Shown: positions 8,705 to 18,138, counted from the stretch's first letter. The stretch: DNA of 64,000 nucleotides from CAZLFQ01 sp964558975 (GCA_964558975.1 CAZLFQ010000002.1:186001-250000); one strand, 5' to 3'. The notes: generated from the letters alone by a model not told the origin. Numbers and translations: made by a program.

Positions 8705-8733
8705 AACAACAGCAGCATTTAGCTGCTGTTGTT
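8705..8733 (-). terminator. Rho-independent terminator-like hairpin between convergent genes
   Basis: A perfect 12-base stem (8705-8716 with 8722-8733) closes a 5-base ATTTA loop. On the minus strand the stem is followed by a T-run, so it should terminate the small gene at 8751-9053. On the plus strand there is no T-tract after it, although it follows the stop of the membrane-protein gene directly. Confidence 0.75.
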
Positions 8734-8750
8734 CAAGAAGTCTTAGTGAA

Positions 8751-9053
8751 TTACCTAATAGCACCATAAACATTTTCTAGGCTAGCGCTATTGATTCCAA
8801 TTGCTCCAGCTAGCTGCGTTGCAGCAAAACAAATTTTGAACGCTACGTCAGTCGCAGTTTCTGCAAAGTTCTTTTTACCAAACTGAGTATTGCTGATTGC
8901 ACAGCTCGCAACCAATCCTACCAAGCTAAATGTCAAAGATCCCATTTTTACTACTGGATTATCGCTAAGTATAACCCCAAGTAAGCCTAGAGCACTGACT
9001 CCAGCTAAAGCTGCTGAATTTGATTGTGGTGTTGGTGTTGAAAAGATATTCAT
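8751..9053 (-). CDS. Small hydrophobic protein of unknown function
   Basis: About 100 residues, not recognised. The preferred start is the ATG at 9053 (MNIFSTPTPQSN), because GGGGA sits five bases before it. An ATG four codons upstream is the alternative. After a polar Ser/Pro/Gln-rich lead there is an Ala/Gly/Leu/Val-rich stretch with two likely helices (about residues 15-50), then a KKNFAETATDVAF segment and a third weakly hydrophobic helix. There are no catalytic motifs and no signal peptidase site. It stands alone, divergent from nothing nearby and followed by a good terminator, which supports it as a real, independently transcribed gene. Confidence 0.65.
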   Translation of the reverse strand: MNIFSTPTPQSNSAALAGVSALGLLGVILSDNPVVKMGSLTFSLVGLVASCAISNTQFGKKNFAETATDVAFKICFAATQLAGAIGINSASLENVYGAIR

Positions 9054-9162
9054 AAAAGTCCCCATTTAAAGTTGATGAGAGAAAATTATACGGCACTTTT
9101 AGGTGACAGTCAAGCTAAGTTGCTGAATTTAGTTAGCTTTTACGCAAAATTGTATGAAATAG

Positions 9163-9816
9163 CTAGATTATAAGCTTTTCTATATTTTTTTTATAGTCTT
9201 TCGTGCCAAACACGGCGGTTCCGGCTACCAGCACATTGGCACCTGCATTTATGGCCAGCTTTGCCGTTTCAGGGGTTATACCACCGTCAACTTCTAAATC
9301 TATTTTTCTGCCAGTTTTTTCAATCATATTTCTAACTTTCTCAATTTTATGAAGCTGGGAGCGCAGGAATTCTTGCCCGCCAAAACCAGGATTTACGGTC
9401 ATGACTAAAACTAAATCGACTTTATCCATTGCATATTCAAGCACACTTTCATGAGTCGATGGAACGATTGAAACGCCAGCCTTAACACCATGTGAATGAA
9501 TCTGCGATATCACTCTATCTAAATGTGTAACCGCTTCAGCATGGATGGTTATTATATCACATCCAGCTTTGGCAAATGCTTCTATGTGCTTTTCAGGATT
9601 ATTTATCATAAGGTGAGTATCGAAAGGTAAAGCACTAGAATGTCTCACAGCCTTAATTACGGGAGCGCCAAAAGTAATGTTCGGAACAAAAGAGCCATCC
9701 ATTACATCTAAGTGTATATAATCAGCCCCAGCCTCAGTAACTTTTTTTATTTCGCTGCCTAGATCAGCAAAATTACTTGATAAAATTGACGGAGAAATTT
9801 TAATTTTTTTGACCAT
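9163..9816 (-). CDS. rpe: Ribulose-phosphate 3-epimerase
   Basis: 217-residue TIM-barrel enzyme interconverting ribulose-5-P and xylulose-5-P in the pentose phosphate pathway. Motifs in order are ISPSILSSNFADLG, YIHLDVMDGSFVPNITFG, HLMI, GVSIVPSTHE, MTVNPGFGGQEF, EVDGGI and VLVAGTAVFG. Metal/acid-base residues His35, Asp37, His68 and Asp177 are all present. It is divergently transcribed from glpX, with about 90 bases to the preferred glpX start, so the two promoters share the spacer. Together with the transaldolase at 16.2 kb it suggests a working non-oxidative pentose phosphate branch. Confidence 0.96.
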   Translation of the reverse strand: MVKKIKISPSILSSNFADLGSEIKKVTEAGADYIHLDVMDGSFVPNITFGAPVIKAVRHSSALPFDTHLMINNPEKHIEAFAKAGCDIITIHAEAVTHLDRVISQIHSHGVKAGVSIVPSTHESVLEYAMDKVDLVLVMTVNPGFGGQEFLRSQLHKIEKVRNMIEKTGRKIDLEVDGGITPETAKLAINAGANVLVAGTAVFGTKDYKKNIEKLII

Positions 9817-9909
9817 CTATCGCACCTGACTCTTTTTCTTAAAGATTAACCTAACTTTGACAGTATGCAATGCCAATGCTATCTTTGCTATACAACAAAA
9901 TTAGATTCT

Positions 9910-10890
9910 ATGAAAAGTATTTTATCCTCGCGCCCAAAAAACAATCCTACACTTCCTGCAAACCTTGCTCTGGATGCTGTTAGCCTAACACGCGCTGCTG
10001 CAATCGCATGCCATGAATGGATAGGGCTCGGGCAGGAAAAAGCGGCGGATTCTGCTGCAGTTACTGCCATGCGCAAAGAATTCAATAATGTTAATATTGA
10101 TGGAACTATTGTTATAGGCGAAGGCGAAAGAGATTCCGCTCCTATGCTATATTGCGGCGAAAAAGTAGGCAAAGGAAGTATTAAAGTTGATATTGCAGTT
10201 GATCCATTGGAAGGTACAACGATATGCGCTCATTCTCTTCCCAACTCGATATCTGTACTTGCTTTTTCGACAGCAGGCGGCTTGCTAAATGCACCTGATG
10301 TTTATATGAATAAAATCGCAATTGGCTCAGGTTATCCTGAAGGAGTAATCGACCTTGACAATACACCCCTCAAGAACATTCAAAATCTAGCAAAAGCTAA
10401 AAAATGTGATATTTCTGACTTAACTATTTGCGTATTAAAACGCCCACGCCATGATGAACTAGTGGCGAAAATTCGTGAGTCAGGGGCGCGTTTGCAATTT
10501 ATTTCCGACGGCGATGTTTTAGCAGTAATCTCAGCAACTCTTCCTGAGCCGAAAGTTGATATGTATATGGGAATGGGCGGCGCACCTGAAGGGGTACTTG
10601 CCGCGGCTGCGCTTAGATGCTTAGGCGGACAGATGCAAGGCAGATTGATCTTTAGAGACGACGCAGAGCGTAGTAGAGCTGCACTTGTAGGCATCAAAGA
10701 TTTGAATAAAAAATATTCCCTAAACGAATTGGCAAAAGGTGATGTAATTTTTGCCGCAACAGGTGTTACCGACGGTTGGTATTTACAAGGTGTCAAATAT
10801 TCTAAAAAGTATACTTGCACTACAAATTCAGTTGTTATGGAATCAATGAGCCAAACAATCCAGTTTATAACCCATACAGCTAAAATCTAG
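9910..10890 (+). CDS. glpX: Class II fructose-1,6-bisphosphatase
   Basis: GlpX-type phosphatase converting fructose-1,6-bisphosphate to fructose-6-phosphate in gluconeogenesis. The start is taken at the internal ATG 9910 (MKSILSSRPKNNP), giving 326 residues as in typical GlpX. The ATG at 9865 would add 15 residues, including a Cys-rich stretch unlike the family. Signatures are TIVIGEGERDSAPML (metal site), DIAVDPLEGT (Li-sensitive phosphatase motif), VKVDMYMGMGGAPEG-like DMYMGMGGAPEG, and ATGVTDG near the end. Its stop overlaps the start of birA by one base, so the pair is translationally coupled. A FBPase implies gluconeogenic flux, unusual in the most reduced Rickettsiales. Confidence 0.94.
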   Translation: MKSILSSRPKNNPTLPANLALDAVSLTRAAAIACHEWIGLGQEKAADSAAVTAMRKEFNNVNIDGTIVIGEGERDSAPMLYCGEKVGKGSIKVDIAVDPLEGTTICAHSLPNSISVLAFSTAGGLLNAPDVYMNKIAIGSGYPEGVIDLDNTPLKNIQNLAKAKKCDISDLTICVLKRPRHDELVAKIRESGARLQFISDGDVLAVISATLPEPKVDMYMGMGGAPEGVLAAAALRCLGGQMQGRLIFRDDAERSRAALVGIKDLNKKYSLNELAKGDVIFAATGVTDGWYLQGVKYSKKYTCTTNSVVMESMSQTIQFITHTAKI

Positions 10891-11600
10891 TGTTGATTGA
10901 GCATTTAGAAATAGAAAATTATGATGAATTGAGCTCAACCCAAACGTTTGCAAAATCCCAGCTTCTTGCTGGCAAAGTTGCACCCTTTACTGTGATTTCT
11001 GCTCTTAACCAGACTTCGGGAAAAGGTAGGTATGACCGCGACTGGATAAGTAAAAAAGGCAATTTAGCTATTTCTATCATCCTGCCAGCTACAACAAATG
11101 ATCATCAGGTATCGTACGCAACTGGAATAGCTTTGCTGGATACAATCAAATTTTTTTATCCCAATATTTCACCGAAACTAAAATGGGTTAACGACGTACT
11201 TATTAATGACAAAAAAGTTAGTGGTATTTTGCTTGAAAAAGTAGGCAAAAACCTAATTATTGGGATTGGTGCTAACCTTGTAGAAGATGATCGTTTAGAA
11301 GAGCTTAATGCCACTACTTTAGCCAATTTTGGTAAAAAAATAGATCTCTCATTATTTCTATCTACTTTTATTAAAAATTTCCAAAGCATCTATAATGTTT
11401 GGCTTCAGAATGGCTTTATACCTATAAGAAATCTATGGAAATCTAATTGCTATAAACTTGGCGACATGCTCAGAGTCAATTTCCCCGATAGAACGTCTGA
11501 AACAGGCTATTTTAAGGATATAGATGAAAATGGCAATTTACTGATGAACATAAATGGCAAAGATAAACTAATCCAAGTTGCCGAGCTGTTCTCTATATAA
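10890..11600 (+). CDS. birA: Biotin--[acetyl-CoA-carboxylase] ligase
   Basis: 236-residue biotin protein ligase with no N-terminal DNA-binding domain, so it is a group I enzyme that is not itself a repressor. The biotinoyl-AMP loop reads GKGRYDRDWISKKGNLAIS, close to GRGRxxR. The catalytic Lys motif KLKWVNDVLINDKKVSGILLE is complete, followed by IGIGANL. It starts at a GTG whose G is the last base of the glpX stop codon, indicating coupling. An SH3-like C-terminal domain follows at about 185-236. Confidence 0.93.
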   Translation: MLIEHLEIENYDELSSTQTFAKSQLLAGKVAPFTVISALNQTSGKGRYDRDWISKKGNLAISIILPATTNDHQVSYATGIALLDTIKFFYPNISPKLKWVNDVLINDKKVSGILLEKVGKNLIIGIGANLVEDDRLEELNATTLANFGKKIDLSLFLSTFIKNFQSIYNVWLQNGFIPIRNLWKSNCYKLGDMLRVNFPDRTSETGYFKDIDENGNLLMNINGKDKLIQVAELFSI

Positions 11601-11679
11601 TTTCCACCTCTTGTTAACTCTTTTTTAACTTTTGTTGCATAGAATTCTTAATAAGAGAGCTCTATACAGCAGGCAGTTT

Positions 11680-14600
11680 ATGAAAGATGAGAAGAAGGTA
11701 GAAGTATTAGAATTAGATTTGCTTATTGATGATTTTCTAGCTAACTATGTCACCGTAGCGAGCAACAGACTTTCTTCATTTGATAAAATCTCAGATTTCA
11801 TTAACAATCCTGATTACCCTAAAAGCCAAGACACACTTAATACACTCATTAAAGCTAAGCAAGATCTTCAAAAATTACAGATCGATTCAAAAAATGAAAG
11901 AGTAAAGAAAGCTAGAGAGAGATACAAAAACATATATATTTCTAAATTTGAAGAATTAATCAATAATAATTTGTATCTAAACCAAAGTCCTAACTTTATC
12001 TCTGATCTTAGAGAAAAAGCAAAAACCGATACTGAACTAGTAAAACTAGCACTTGCCAATGTAAGAAATGCACTACAACACAACAAACCAGATGGCACCA
12101 GTTATCAAGATGTCTTGGTTTTATTAGCAAGAGAAAAAATCCTCACAAAAGACAATATTCCAGATGACCTTCAGAATATCATAGTGTCATTCTATACAAC
12201 TCATAATCCTCATATGTCTTGGGAAGAAATTAGAGCTCTAGTAGGCAACAAACTTTCTCCCCAGTATCTAAGAGAAAGAATGAGAGAAGAACTCGAGGAT
12301 TTTTCACCAGATAGAGTAAGCGCACTCCTCAAATATAGAATGGAACACCTCTCAGAATTCGCTAAAGTTCCTTTGATTACAAACAAAGAAGAATTCGATA
12401 CTCTTGTTGAACTTGCATCAAAAAACAACTCCTTAAAAGTTCTGGAACAGCTGTTTGAATATCATGAAATAGAACTATCTAATGGTACAATTACATTCCC
12501 GCTAACAGAACAACAACTTAAGTTAAAAGAAGTTACAGCGTCTAAGAAACAAAATTATGCAAGCGTTATCTCTGCATATAAGAATGGCCAGAATACCTTA
12601 GTACATGTATTAGTGAATCAACAGTCCAGCAACCTTACTGATGTTGATGCAAATGGAAACACATTACTTCATTATGCTATTGCAAATCGTGATTATAAAC
12701 TTGCAATCAGCATAGTAAACAAATCTGGCCATATGTTGGCAGAGCACTCTGACACTGCACTTTGCCAGATGAAAAATTCAACTGAACTCACACCTTTCTT
12801 ATATCTTTTGAATCAACCTTATTCAGCTGAAAAAGCCGAATTAATGTCTGCAATTATGACTCACCCAAGCTTTTCTTACAAAAAGGAAAAGATTGGTAAA
12901 AGTGTAGATCATCTTATAGCGGCAATTCACGACCAAGAGACTGCAGATTTATTCTTGAAGAATCTAAAATCAATTGATAACGCAAAGGCAGAAAAACGAA
13001 TTAGAAAACTCTTTAACCGAAGCACCGAAAAACACCAAGCTATAATTGTAGACGCTGTGCAGCACAGTTCGGTCAATAGTACTAATCACACTTCAGTTTT
13101 TGCTGCTGCAGCTGCTGGTGAATACGATGTAGTAACCGCTTTACTGAGAAATCCGAATCTGGATATCAATGCGCCTAATAAAAACAATCTCACAATTTTA
13201 CATCAAGCTACAATCGATGGACAACATGAAACACTACAAGCAATACTTAGCAACGATAAATTAAAAGCAAACTTATTCTTCTCACCAAACTCTCACCCAA
13301 TAATTGACGTGCTGTTTAAACTACACGATCTTCACATCAAAGGTGCTCCGTCAGAATCTATTGAGGATTTAACAAAGGTTTTAAACTTACTGTTGGAGTC
13401 ACCAAAATTGGATATTAACTCTAAGGATAAACTTGGAAACACACCGATCTTGATAGTTTATCAGCAATTGCAAACCATTAACCTAAGCATAGCAAAAATT
13501 GAAGCGGCAAATGCAACCAAGAGTTCCTTGGGTGCCGCAAAAGACACAATTCAAGGGTTTTTCAAAACGGATACCGAATTAGATAGACTGAAAATCTATA
13601 AACGCTCTTTAGATGCACAATTTAAAAAACTATTTGATGATAGTAGAACTGATATTTTGAGTAGGAACAACGCAAATGAAACTTTACTTTCAATAGCAGT
13701 ATCTAGCAAAAACAGAGAGTTAATTGCCAAAATATTCACTCAATTTCAAGATCGTCCCGAAGAATTAGATAGATGTGTAAACCAACTAGATAGAAACAAT
13801 AATTCCCCATTAATGACAGCCTGCTCAACAGGCGATATAGCAGTTATTCATGATATAAATGACCGCATCAAAGATGGAGATAAAGAGAATGCATTCACAC
13901 AACAAAACAAAGATGGTCAAAATGCTCTGATGCTTGCCTGCATAAGCGGCAACGAAACAGCAGTTCAGTTTGCACTAAAAAATACTAGCCAAATATCTCA
14001 GACAGACATCTATAAGAACAATTTACTTCATTATGCCAGTAAAAATCCAACCATTCTAAGACTTTTACTCCAAGAAGATAAACTTCTAGATGGTCTTAAC
14101 AAACGAAATACCCAAGGGCAAACACCTTTAATAAAGGCAATTGTAGAAGGGAACTCCGAGTCTGTGAAACTATTGATAGCTAGTGGTGCTGACATAAACT
14201 TACCGGATAATACAGGAGTTACACCATTAATGTATGCATGTATGCTGAATAGATCTGGCATAATTACTGAATTACTTTCAAAAGCCGACATAAATGTAAA
14301 TGCTCAAACCAAAGATGGACTTACTGCAATTGCTTATGCTGCTCTACAACCGACATCTACCAAAGATTCTAAAACAATGACTTGGAAAGCAAATTCCCAA
14401 ACTGTAAAAGAGCTTATAGTACATGGAGCAGATCCTGCTTCAGTCAGTACTGTTCAAAACAACCCAAGTCTAACAAGCAAGCTTGTTCGGATAGTTGCCA
14501 AGGTCACAGCAATGGACATGTTACGCTTATTAAGCGCAAGATTCCTTCCTACTGATAGTTTCGTAAATAATTCAATTCAACTTCTTGGGTCGAAAAACCT

Positions 14601-16098
14601 TATTACTGAAACTTTTGCTGCCGCAGCTTCAACTTATCAAGACACACTAAAAACCATGATGGTTCAACAATTCAAAATTGATTTGAATGACGAGTGTATG
14701 ATTGGACTAATTTCCTTTGATAGTTCAAAAAAAGTCTTAAGTGGCGAGAGCTTAAAAAACTCTTTGAATACAAGTAATCAGTATGAAAATCTTGATAAAG
14801 CAATTTTCAATATCAGTGAGTTACGCTCTAGACTTGAATCCATGCAAGGCACTCTGAGCAGTGAGCAATCAGCAAAACTAAGTCAATACCACGAAGTATT
14901 ACAAACTAGATACTTACAGATCCGAAGGATGATAGATTCAAAATCAGTAAATTCTAGCACTCGTATTGTGTTGGGAAAAAATCTGGAAGAGATATTGGAA
15001 GCTGACAATCTCATCTTATCAAGACTCAACATTCGTATGAACGAAAGAATAGATGGGAAATATTCTGAAACCTTCAAAGCTTTCGAATCGAAAAATATGG
15101 ATAGATTCATTATATCATTATCGGAAAATAAAGAGCTTAATAAACAATTTTCCAAACTTATTAAAGCAATAAAGGATGGTAAATTACTAGTTACTCCGAA
15201 CGTAAGATATAAATTATCTAAATTCGAAGAAAGATTTAAAGCTCTTGAGCAAGAAAGGAAAACACCTACATTCTTTAGAAGAATTTTAATTGCTCTTTTA
15301 GGAAAGGATTTAGGCTTTTCTATCGGACGCCAGCCAGATGAAAAATTTAATAGCTCATTGACTCAAAATATTAATTCTAATCAAGCCTTGTTCAGCGACA
15401 TAATCAAAGATCGCACCAGAGCCAATCATACAATACCATCAAACTCAATGTCTCAAACTACAGCTTTCGAAAAAGCAGTTGTTGGATTAAGTAATATTAC
15501 GGGGGTATCGCCAGAAAGCATAATTGATAGAATAGCTAGTGTTGGGGGAAAAGCCGCTGGTGCTGGATACGCCGCTGCTGTTGCTGGTATTGATCTGAAT
15601 TTAGCACTTAAATTGTCTTTAATGTCGGGGGCACTGTCTAGCGTTGTTGGCCTAGGGGCTCAGGCAGTCTTAACGCTTGGTCAATTAGCACTGCCTGCGA
15701 TAGTCGCTGCCAGCCCAGTAGTAATCGCTGCTGCAGGCGTAGCTGTCGTAACTAATATGTCAGCCAGTCCTAAGAGTGATGCTATTCAACCCCCTAATTC
15801 AGCCAGAGATTTAGTTGAAAGAGAAGCATCTCCTGCAGAAACTAGGAAATTCATAGAAGCTTCTTCTAATTCTTTACTAATTCATGAAAAAACCAGTAAA
15901 GAAGGAGATAGTCGCTCTATCCCTAGCGCTATTTCTGAAGCATTATCTAATACTTACAACACACTAGGATCAAGATTGAAATATTTGGCAAATACCGCTA
16001 TGTCTACTATCAGCGAAGAAGTAGCAAAAGCAAAGGTAGTAAACCGCGCTGTGTTGAGACCTGTAGTTGAAGTTTTATCAAATCAACTAAATATTTAA
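11680..16098 (+). CDS. Giant ankyrin-repeat protein, candidate secreted effector
   Basis: 1472 residues from the ATG at 11680, which has AGG six bases upstream; a TTG start 16 codons earlier is less likely. An alpha-helical, charged N-terminal part of about 310 residues is followed by scattered ankyrin repeats. Examples are NGNTLLHYAIANRD (about 322), FAAAAAGEYDVVTALL (about 470), GQNALMLACISGNETAVQFAL (about 747) and GQTPLIKAIVEGNSESVKLL with GVTPLMYACMLNR (about 810-870). Residues 1285-1360 are a long Gly/Ala/Leu/Val-rich segment that could form a membrane hairpin. There is no Sec signal. This build (host-type repeats, hydrophobic hairpin near the C terminus, no enzyme motif) resembles type IV effectors of intracellular bacteria, but secretion is inferred. 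Confidence 0.85.
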   Translation: MKDEKKVEVLELDLLIDDFLANYVTVASNRLSSFDKISDFINNPDYPKSQDTLNTLIKAKQDLQKLQIDSKNERVKKARERYKNIYISKFEELINNNLYLNQSPNFISDLREKAKTDTELVKLALANVRNALQHNKPDGTSYQDVLVLLAREKILTKDNIPDDLQNIIVSFYTTHNPHMSWEEIRALVGNKLSPQYLRERMREELEDFSPDRVSALLKYRMEHLSEFAKVPLITNKEEFDTLVELASKNNSLKVLEQLFEYHEIELSNGTITFPLTEQQLKLKEVTASKKQNYASVISAYKNGQNTLVHVLVNQQSSNLTDVDANGNTLLHYAIANRDYKLAISIVNKSGHMLAEHSDTALCQMKNSTELTPFLYLLNQPYSAEKAELMSAIMTHPSFSYKKEKIGKSVDHLIAAIHDQETADLFLKNLKSIDNAKAEKRIRKLFNRSTEKHQAIIVDAVQHSSVNSTNHTSVFAAAAAGEYDVVTALLRNPNLDINAPNKNNLTILHQATIDGQHETLQAILSNDKLKANLFFSPNSHPIIDVLFKLHDLHIKGAPSESIEDLTKVLNLLLESPKLDINSKDKLGNTPILIVYQQLQTINLSIAKIEAANATKSSLGAAKDTIQGFFKTDTELDRLKIYKRSLDAQFKKLFDDSRTDILSRNNANETLLSIAVSSKNRELIAKIFTQFQDRPEELDRCVNQLDRNNNSPLMTACSTGDIAVIHDINDRIKDGDKENAFTQQNKDGQNALMLACISGNETAVQFALKNTSQISQTDIYKNNLLHYASKNPTILRLLLQEDKLLDGLNKRNTQGQTPLIKAIVEGNSESVKLLIASGADINLPDNTGVTPLMYACMLNRSGIITELLSKADINVNAQTKDGLTAIAYAALQPTSTKDSKTMTWKANSQTVKELIVHGADPASVSTVQNNPSLTSKLVRIVAKVTAMDMLRLLSARFLPTDSFVNNSIQLLGSKNLITETFAAAASTYQDTLKTMMVQQFKIDLNDECMIGLISFDSSKKVLSGESLKNSLNTSNQYENLDKAIFNISELRSRLESMQGTLSSEQSAKLSQYHEVLQTRYLQIRRMIDSKSVNSSTRIVLGKNLEEILEADNLILSRLNIRMNERIDGKYSETFKAFESKNMDRFIISLSENKELNKQFSKLIKAIKDGKLLVTPNVRYKLSKFEERFKALEQERKTPTFFRRILIALLGKDLGFSIGRQPDEKFNSSLTQNINSNQALFSDIIKDRTRANHTIPSNSMSQTTAFEKAVVGLSNITGVSPESIIDRIASVGGKAAGAGYAAAVAGIDLNLALKLSLMSGALSSVVGLGAQAVLTLGQLALPAIVAASPVVIAAAGVAVVTNMSASPKSDAIQPPNSARDLVEREASPAETRKFIEASSNSLLIHEKTSKEGDSRSIPSAISEALSNTYNTLGSRLKYLANTAMSTISEEVAKAKVVNRAVLRPVVEVLSNQLNI

Positions 16099-16172
16099 TC
16101 ATATAAACAAACATTTACAAAAAGACATATATTACTTAAGCTGTATCTCGTGGTCGTGATGATAAGGAATAT

Positions 16173-16826
16173 ATGAAGTTTTTTTTAGACACCTGTGATA
16201 TTGGTGAGATTGAGTATCTTCACTCTGTTGGGATGGTTGATGGCATAACCACAAACCCCACTATTATTGCAAAATCTGGACAGAATTTTTTAGATGTTTT
16301 AAAACAAATTTGTAAAATTGTTAAAACTAGCGTAAGCGCTGAAGTGATTGCCTTAGATCACAAAGGAATGTTAAAAGAAGCTGAAGCACTTCTGAAAATT
16401 GGCTCACAAATCACTATCAAAGTACCCATGACATGGGAAGGACTTAGAGCTTGCAAAGAGTTATCTAAAAATGGGCATAAAGTTAATGTTACCCTCTGCT
16501 TCACCCCAGCTCAAGCACTGCTAGCTGCAAAAGCTGGAGCAAGTTATGTTTCTCCTTTCATAGGAAGACTAGATGATATTGGCCAAAACGGCATGCACCT
16601 AATTGCAGAGATATGCCAGATATTCAACCAGTATCCCGAATTATCAACTGAGGTTCTAGTTGCTTCAGTGAGAAATGTTAATCATGTAATTGAAGCCGCA
16701 AAATTAGGCGCAGATGTTGCTACAGTTCCACCGAAAGTAGTGCGTGATATGATTAATCATCCACTAACTGACAATGGAATCGCTATGTTTTTAAAAGATT
16801 GGGAACAAGCAGGACAAAAAATATGA
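16173..16826 (+). CDS. tal: Transaldolase (short TalC/FSA type)
   Basis: 217-residue member of the small transaldolase group. MKFFLDTCDIGEI and GITTNPTIIAKSG open the barrel. The Schiff-base Lys83 lies in ITIKVPMTWEG. NVTLCFTPAQALLAAKAGASYVSPFIGRLDD and DVATVPPKV complete the signature. It transfers dihydroxyacetone units between sugar phosphates; fructose-6-phosphate aldolase is the alternative for this subgroup. It partners rpe at 9.2 kb. Its stop codon overlaps the flgB start (ATGA), so a metabolic gene leads a flagellar operon. Confidence 0.94.
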   Translation: MKFFLDTCDIGEIEYLHSVGMVDGITTNPTIIAKSGQNFLDVLKQICKIVKTSVSAEVIALDHKGMLKEAEALLKIGSQITIKVPMTWEGLRACKELSKNGHKVNVTLCFTPAQALLAAKAGASYVSPFIGRLDDIGQNGMHLIAEICQIFNQYPELSTEVLVASVRNVNHVIEAAKLGADVATVPPKVVRDMINHPLTDNGIAMFLKDWEQAGQKI

Positions 16827-17239
16827 GATACTTATTAGCAATATTATTGTTAATACCTTTTTATTCTCAGGCATCTGAGCTCGATAGCTTCTATGATCAG
16901 ATGAAGTTTTTAGCACAGCGCGATAGAGTTATCTCCGAAAACATAGCCAACGCAGACACACCAAAGTATCAACCTAAAGAAATAAGAAAAAAGAATTCTG
17001 GGGGCTCTGACCTTTCAGTTACAATAACTAATTCTGGGCACATGGATATTGAGGGAAGCAGTACTAATTACGAATTCTCAAAAGCTGAAATACTTGAAAT
17101 CAAACCTAATGGCAATGCAGTCACTCTAGAGAATGAACTTATGAAAAAATCAGAAAATTCATTAAGATTGATGGAAGCAACAAACTTATACAACAAGTCT
17201 CGCATGATGGTTAGAACTGCAATAGTGGGGAACAAATAA
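16823..17239 (+). CDS. flgB: Flagellar basal-body rod protein FlgB with a signal-peptide-like N terminus
   Basis: 138 residues. The start ATG (16823) overlaps the transaldolase stop and has AGGA eight bases upstream. The proximal rod protein signature VISENIANADTPKYQPKEI is clear, and the C terminus (SLRLMEATNLYNKSRMMVRTAI) is the usual amphipathic helix. Unusually, it begins with a Sec-like signal peptide: basic MR, hydrophobic YLLAILLLIPFYS, then QAS before ELDSFYD. Canonical FlgB is exported by the flagellar type III system and has no such leader. The distance between the NIANADTP motif and the C terminus is normal, so the leader is an addition. Confidence 0.92.
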   Translation: MRYLLAILLLIPFYSQASELDSFYDQMKFLAQRDRVISENIANADTPKYQPKEIRKKNSGGSDLSVTITNSGHMDIEGSSTNYEFSKAEILEIKPNGNAVTLENELMKKSENSLRLMEATNLYNKSRMMVRTAIVGNK

Positions 17240-17703
17240 TGAGACACTTACTGCTTATTTTCATAATATGTTCCGCAGCAACAGCATCAGCCATTGATGA
17301 TTTGACGGCATCTCAAAGGGTTTCTTCTCAAGGTATGAGGGTACAGAATGAGCGACTGAAAATAATCTCTCAAAACATCGCTAATGCAAACTCTACTGGT
17401 AAATCACCATCCGACCAGCCGTATAGACGAAAAATGCCTGTATTCAAAACACAATATGATCAACAACTTAAAGCCGATGTTGTTAAATTAGATAAAATTG
17501 CTAGGGATAAGTCAGAATTTCAGCTAAGATATGAACCCCAGCATCCAGCTGCGAACACTAGTGGTTATGTTCGTTATCCAAATGTTCAGATACCATTAGA
17601 GACGGTGGATGCAAAGGAAGCTCAAAGAACTTATGATGCAAACATGAGTGCTTTGGAAATTGCAAAATCTAACCAAGTTCGCTTAATTGAGGCATTAAAA
17701 TAG
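17239..17703 (+). CDS. flgC: Flagellar basal-body rod protein FlgC with a signal-peptide-like N terminus
   Basis: 154 residues, about 18 more than usual FlgC. The excess is an N-terminal MRHLLLIFIICSAATASA with an AxA cleavage site before IDDLTASQRVSSQGMRVQ. The rod signature LKIISQNIANANSTG, the YRRKMPVF segment and the C-terminal DANMSALEIAKSNQVRLIEALK are intact. The start overlaps the flgB stop by one base and the stop touches the fliE start, so translation is coupled. Like FlgB, it should form the proximal rod. The leader suggests Sec export in place of, or before, flagellar type III export. Confidence 0.92.
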   Translation: MRHLLLIFIICSAATASAIDDLTASQRVSSQGMRVQNERLKIISQNIANANSTGKSPSDQPYRRKMPVFKTQYDQQLKADVVKLDKIARDKSEFQLRYEPQHPAANTSGYVRYPNVQIPLETVDAKEAQRTYDANMSALEIAKSNQVRLIEALK

Positions 17704-18114
17704 ATGGCAATATCTACAGTTAATAGCATTAACGGAATAGAAGCCTATAATAAGGTTTTAAAAGCTAGCCGTGGCATGAAGCCTCAAGAATCAATTCAGG
17801 CTGCTGAACAGTCAATGAACATACTGCGCGCAGGTGATAACATCGAAGTTGTTTCGATAGGAAAAGTCACTCCAGCAAAGATGTTTCCAGAAATTCTGAG
17901 CGAAGTTGTAAAAGAGCAATCAAGAAAGATTAAAATTGCAGATAAAAAAATCCATAATAATATCTCTGCCGATGCAGAGGGTAATGCTTCAGGTAGTGAT
18001 TTGGTCGAAGTGCTCGCAGCAGTCAATGAGTCAGAAATGGCGCTACAGATTGTAATTGCAGCAAGAGATAGGTTTATAAATTCCTATCAAGAAATTCTTA
18101 AAATGCCTTTATAA
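17704..18114 (+). CDS. fliE: Flagellar hook-basal body complex protein FliE
   Basis: 136 residues. FliE joins the MS ring to the proximal rod. The C-terminal signature VEVLAAVNESEMALQIVIAARDRFINSYQEILKMPL is diagnostic, with the PL end typical of the family. The N-terminal 60 residues are polar and lack any leader, in contrast to FlgB and FlgC just upstream. It starts directly after the flgC stop and completes a flgB-flgC-fliE operon. Its length is slightly above the usual 100-110 because of the variable N-terminal half. Confidence 0.92.
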   Translation: MAISTVNSINGIEAYNKVLKASRGMKPQESIQAAEQSMNILRAGDNIEVVSIGKVTPAKMFPEILSEVVKEQSRKIKIADKKIHNNISADAEGNASGSDLVEVLAAVNESEMALQIVIAARDRFINSYQEILKMPL

Positions 18115-18138
18115 TTTTATAATTAAATCGAGGAAGAG

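Noticed and set aside
10380..10820. Long minus-strand open frame inside glpX
   Set aside because: It is antisense to highly conserved GlpX codons, has low-complexity composition and no ribosome site. The same reasoning excludes plus-strand frames inside rho (49211-49723) and minus-strand frames inside tlyC (32068-32490).
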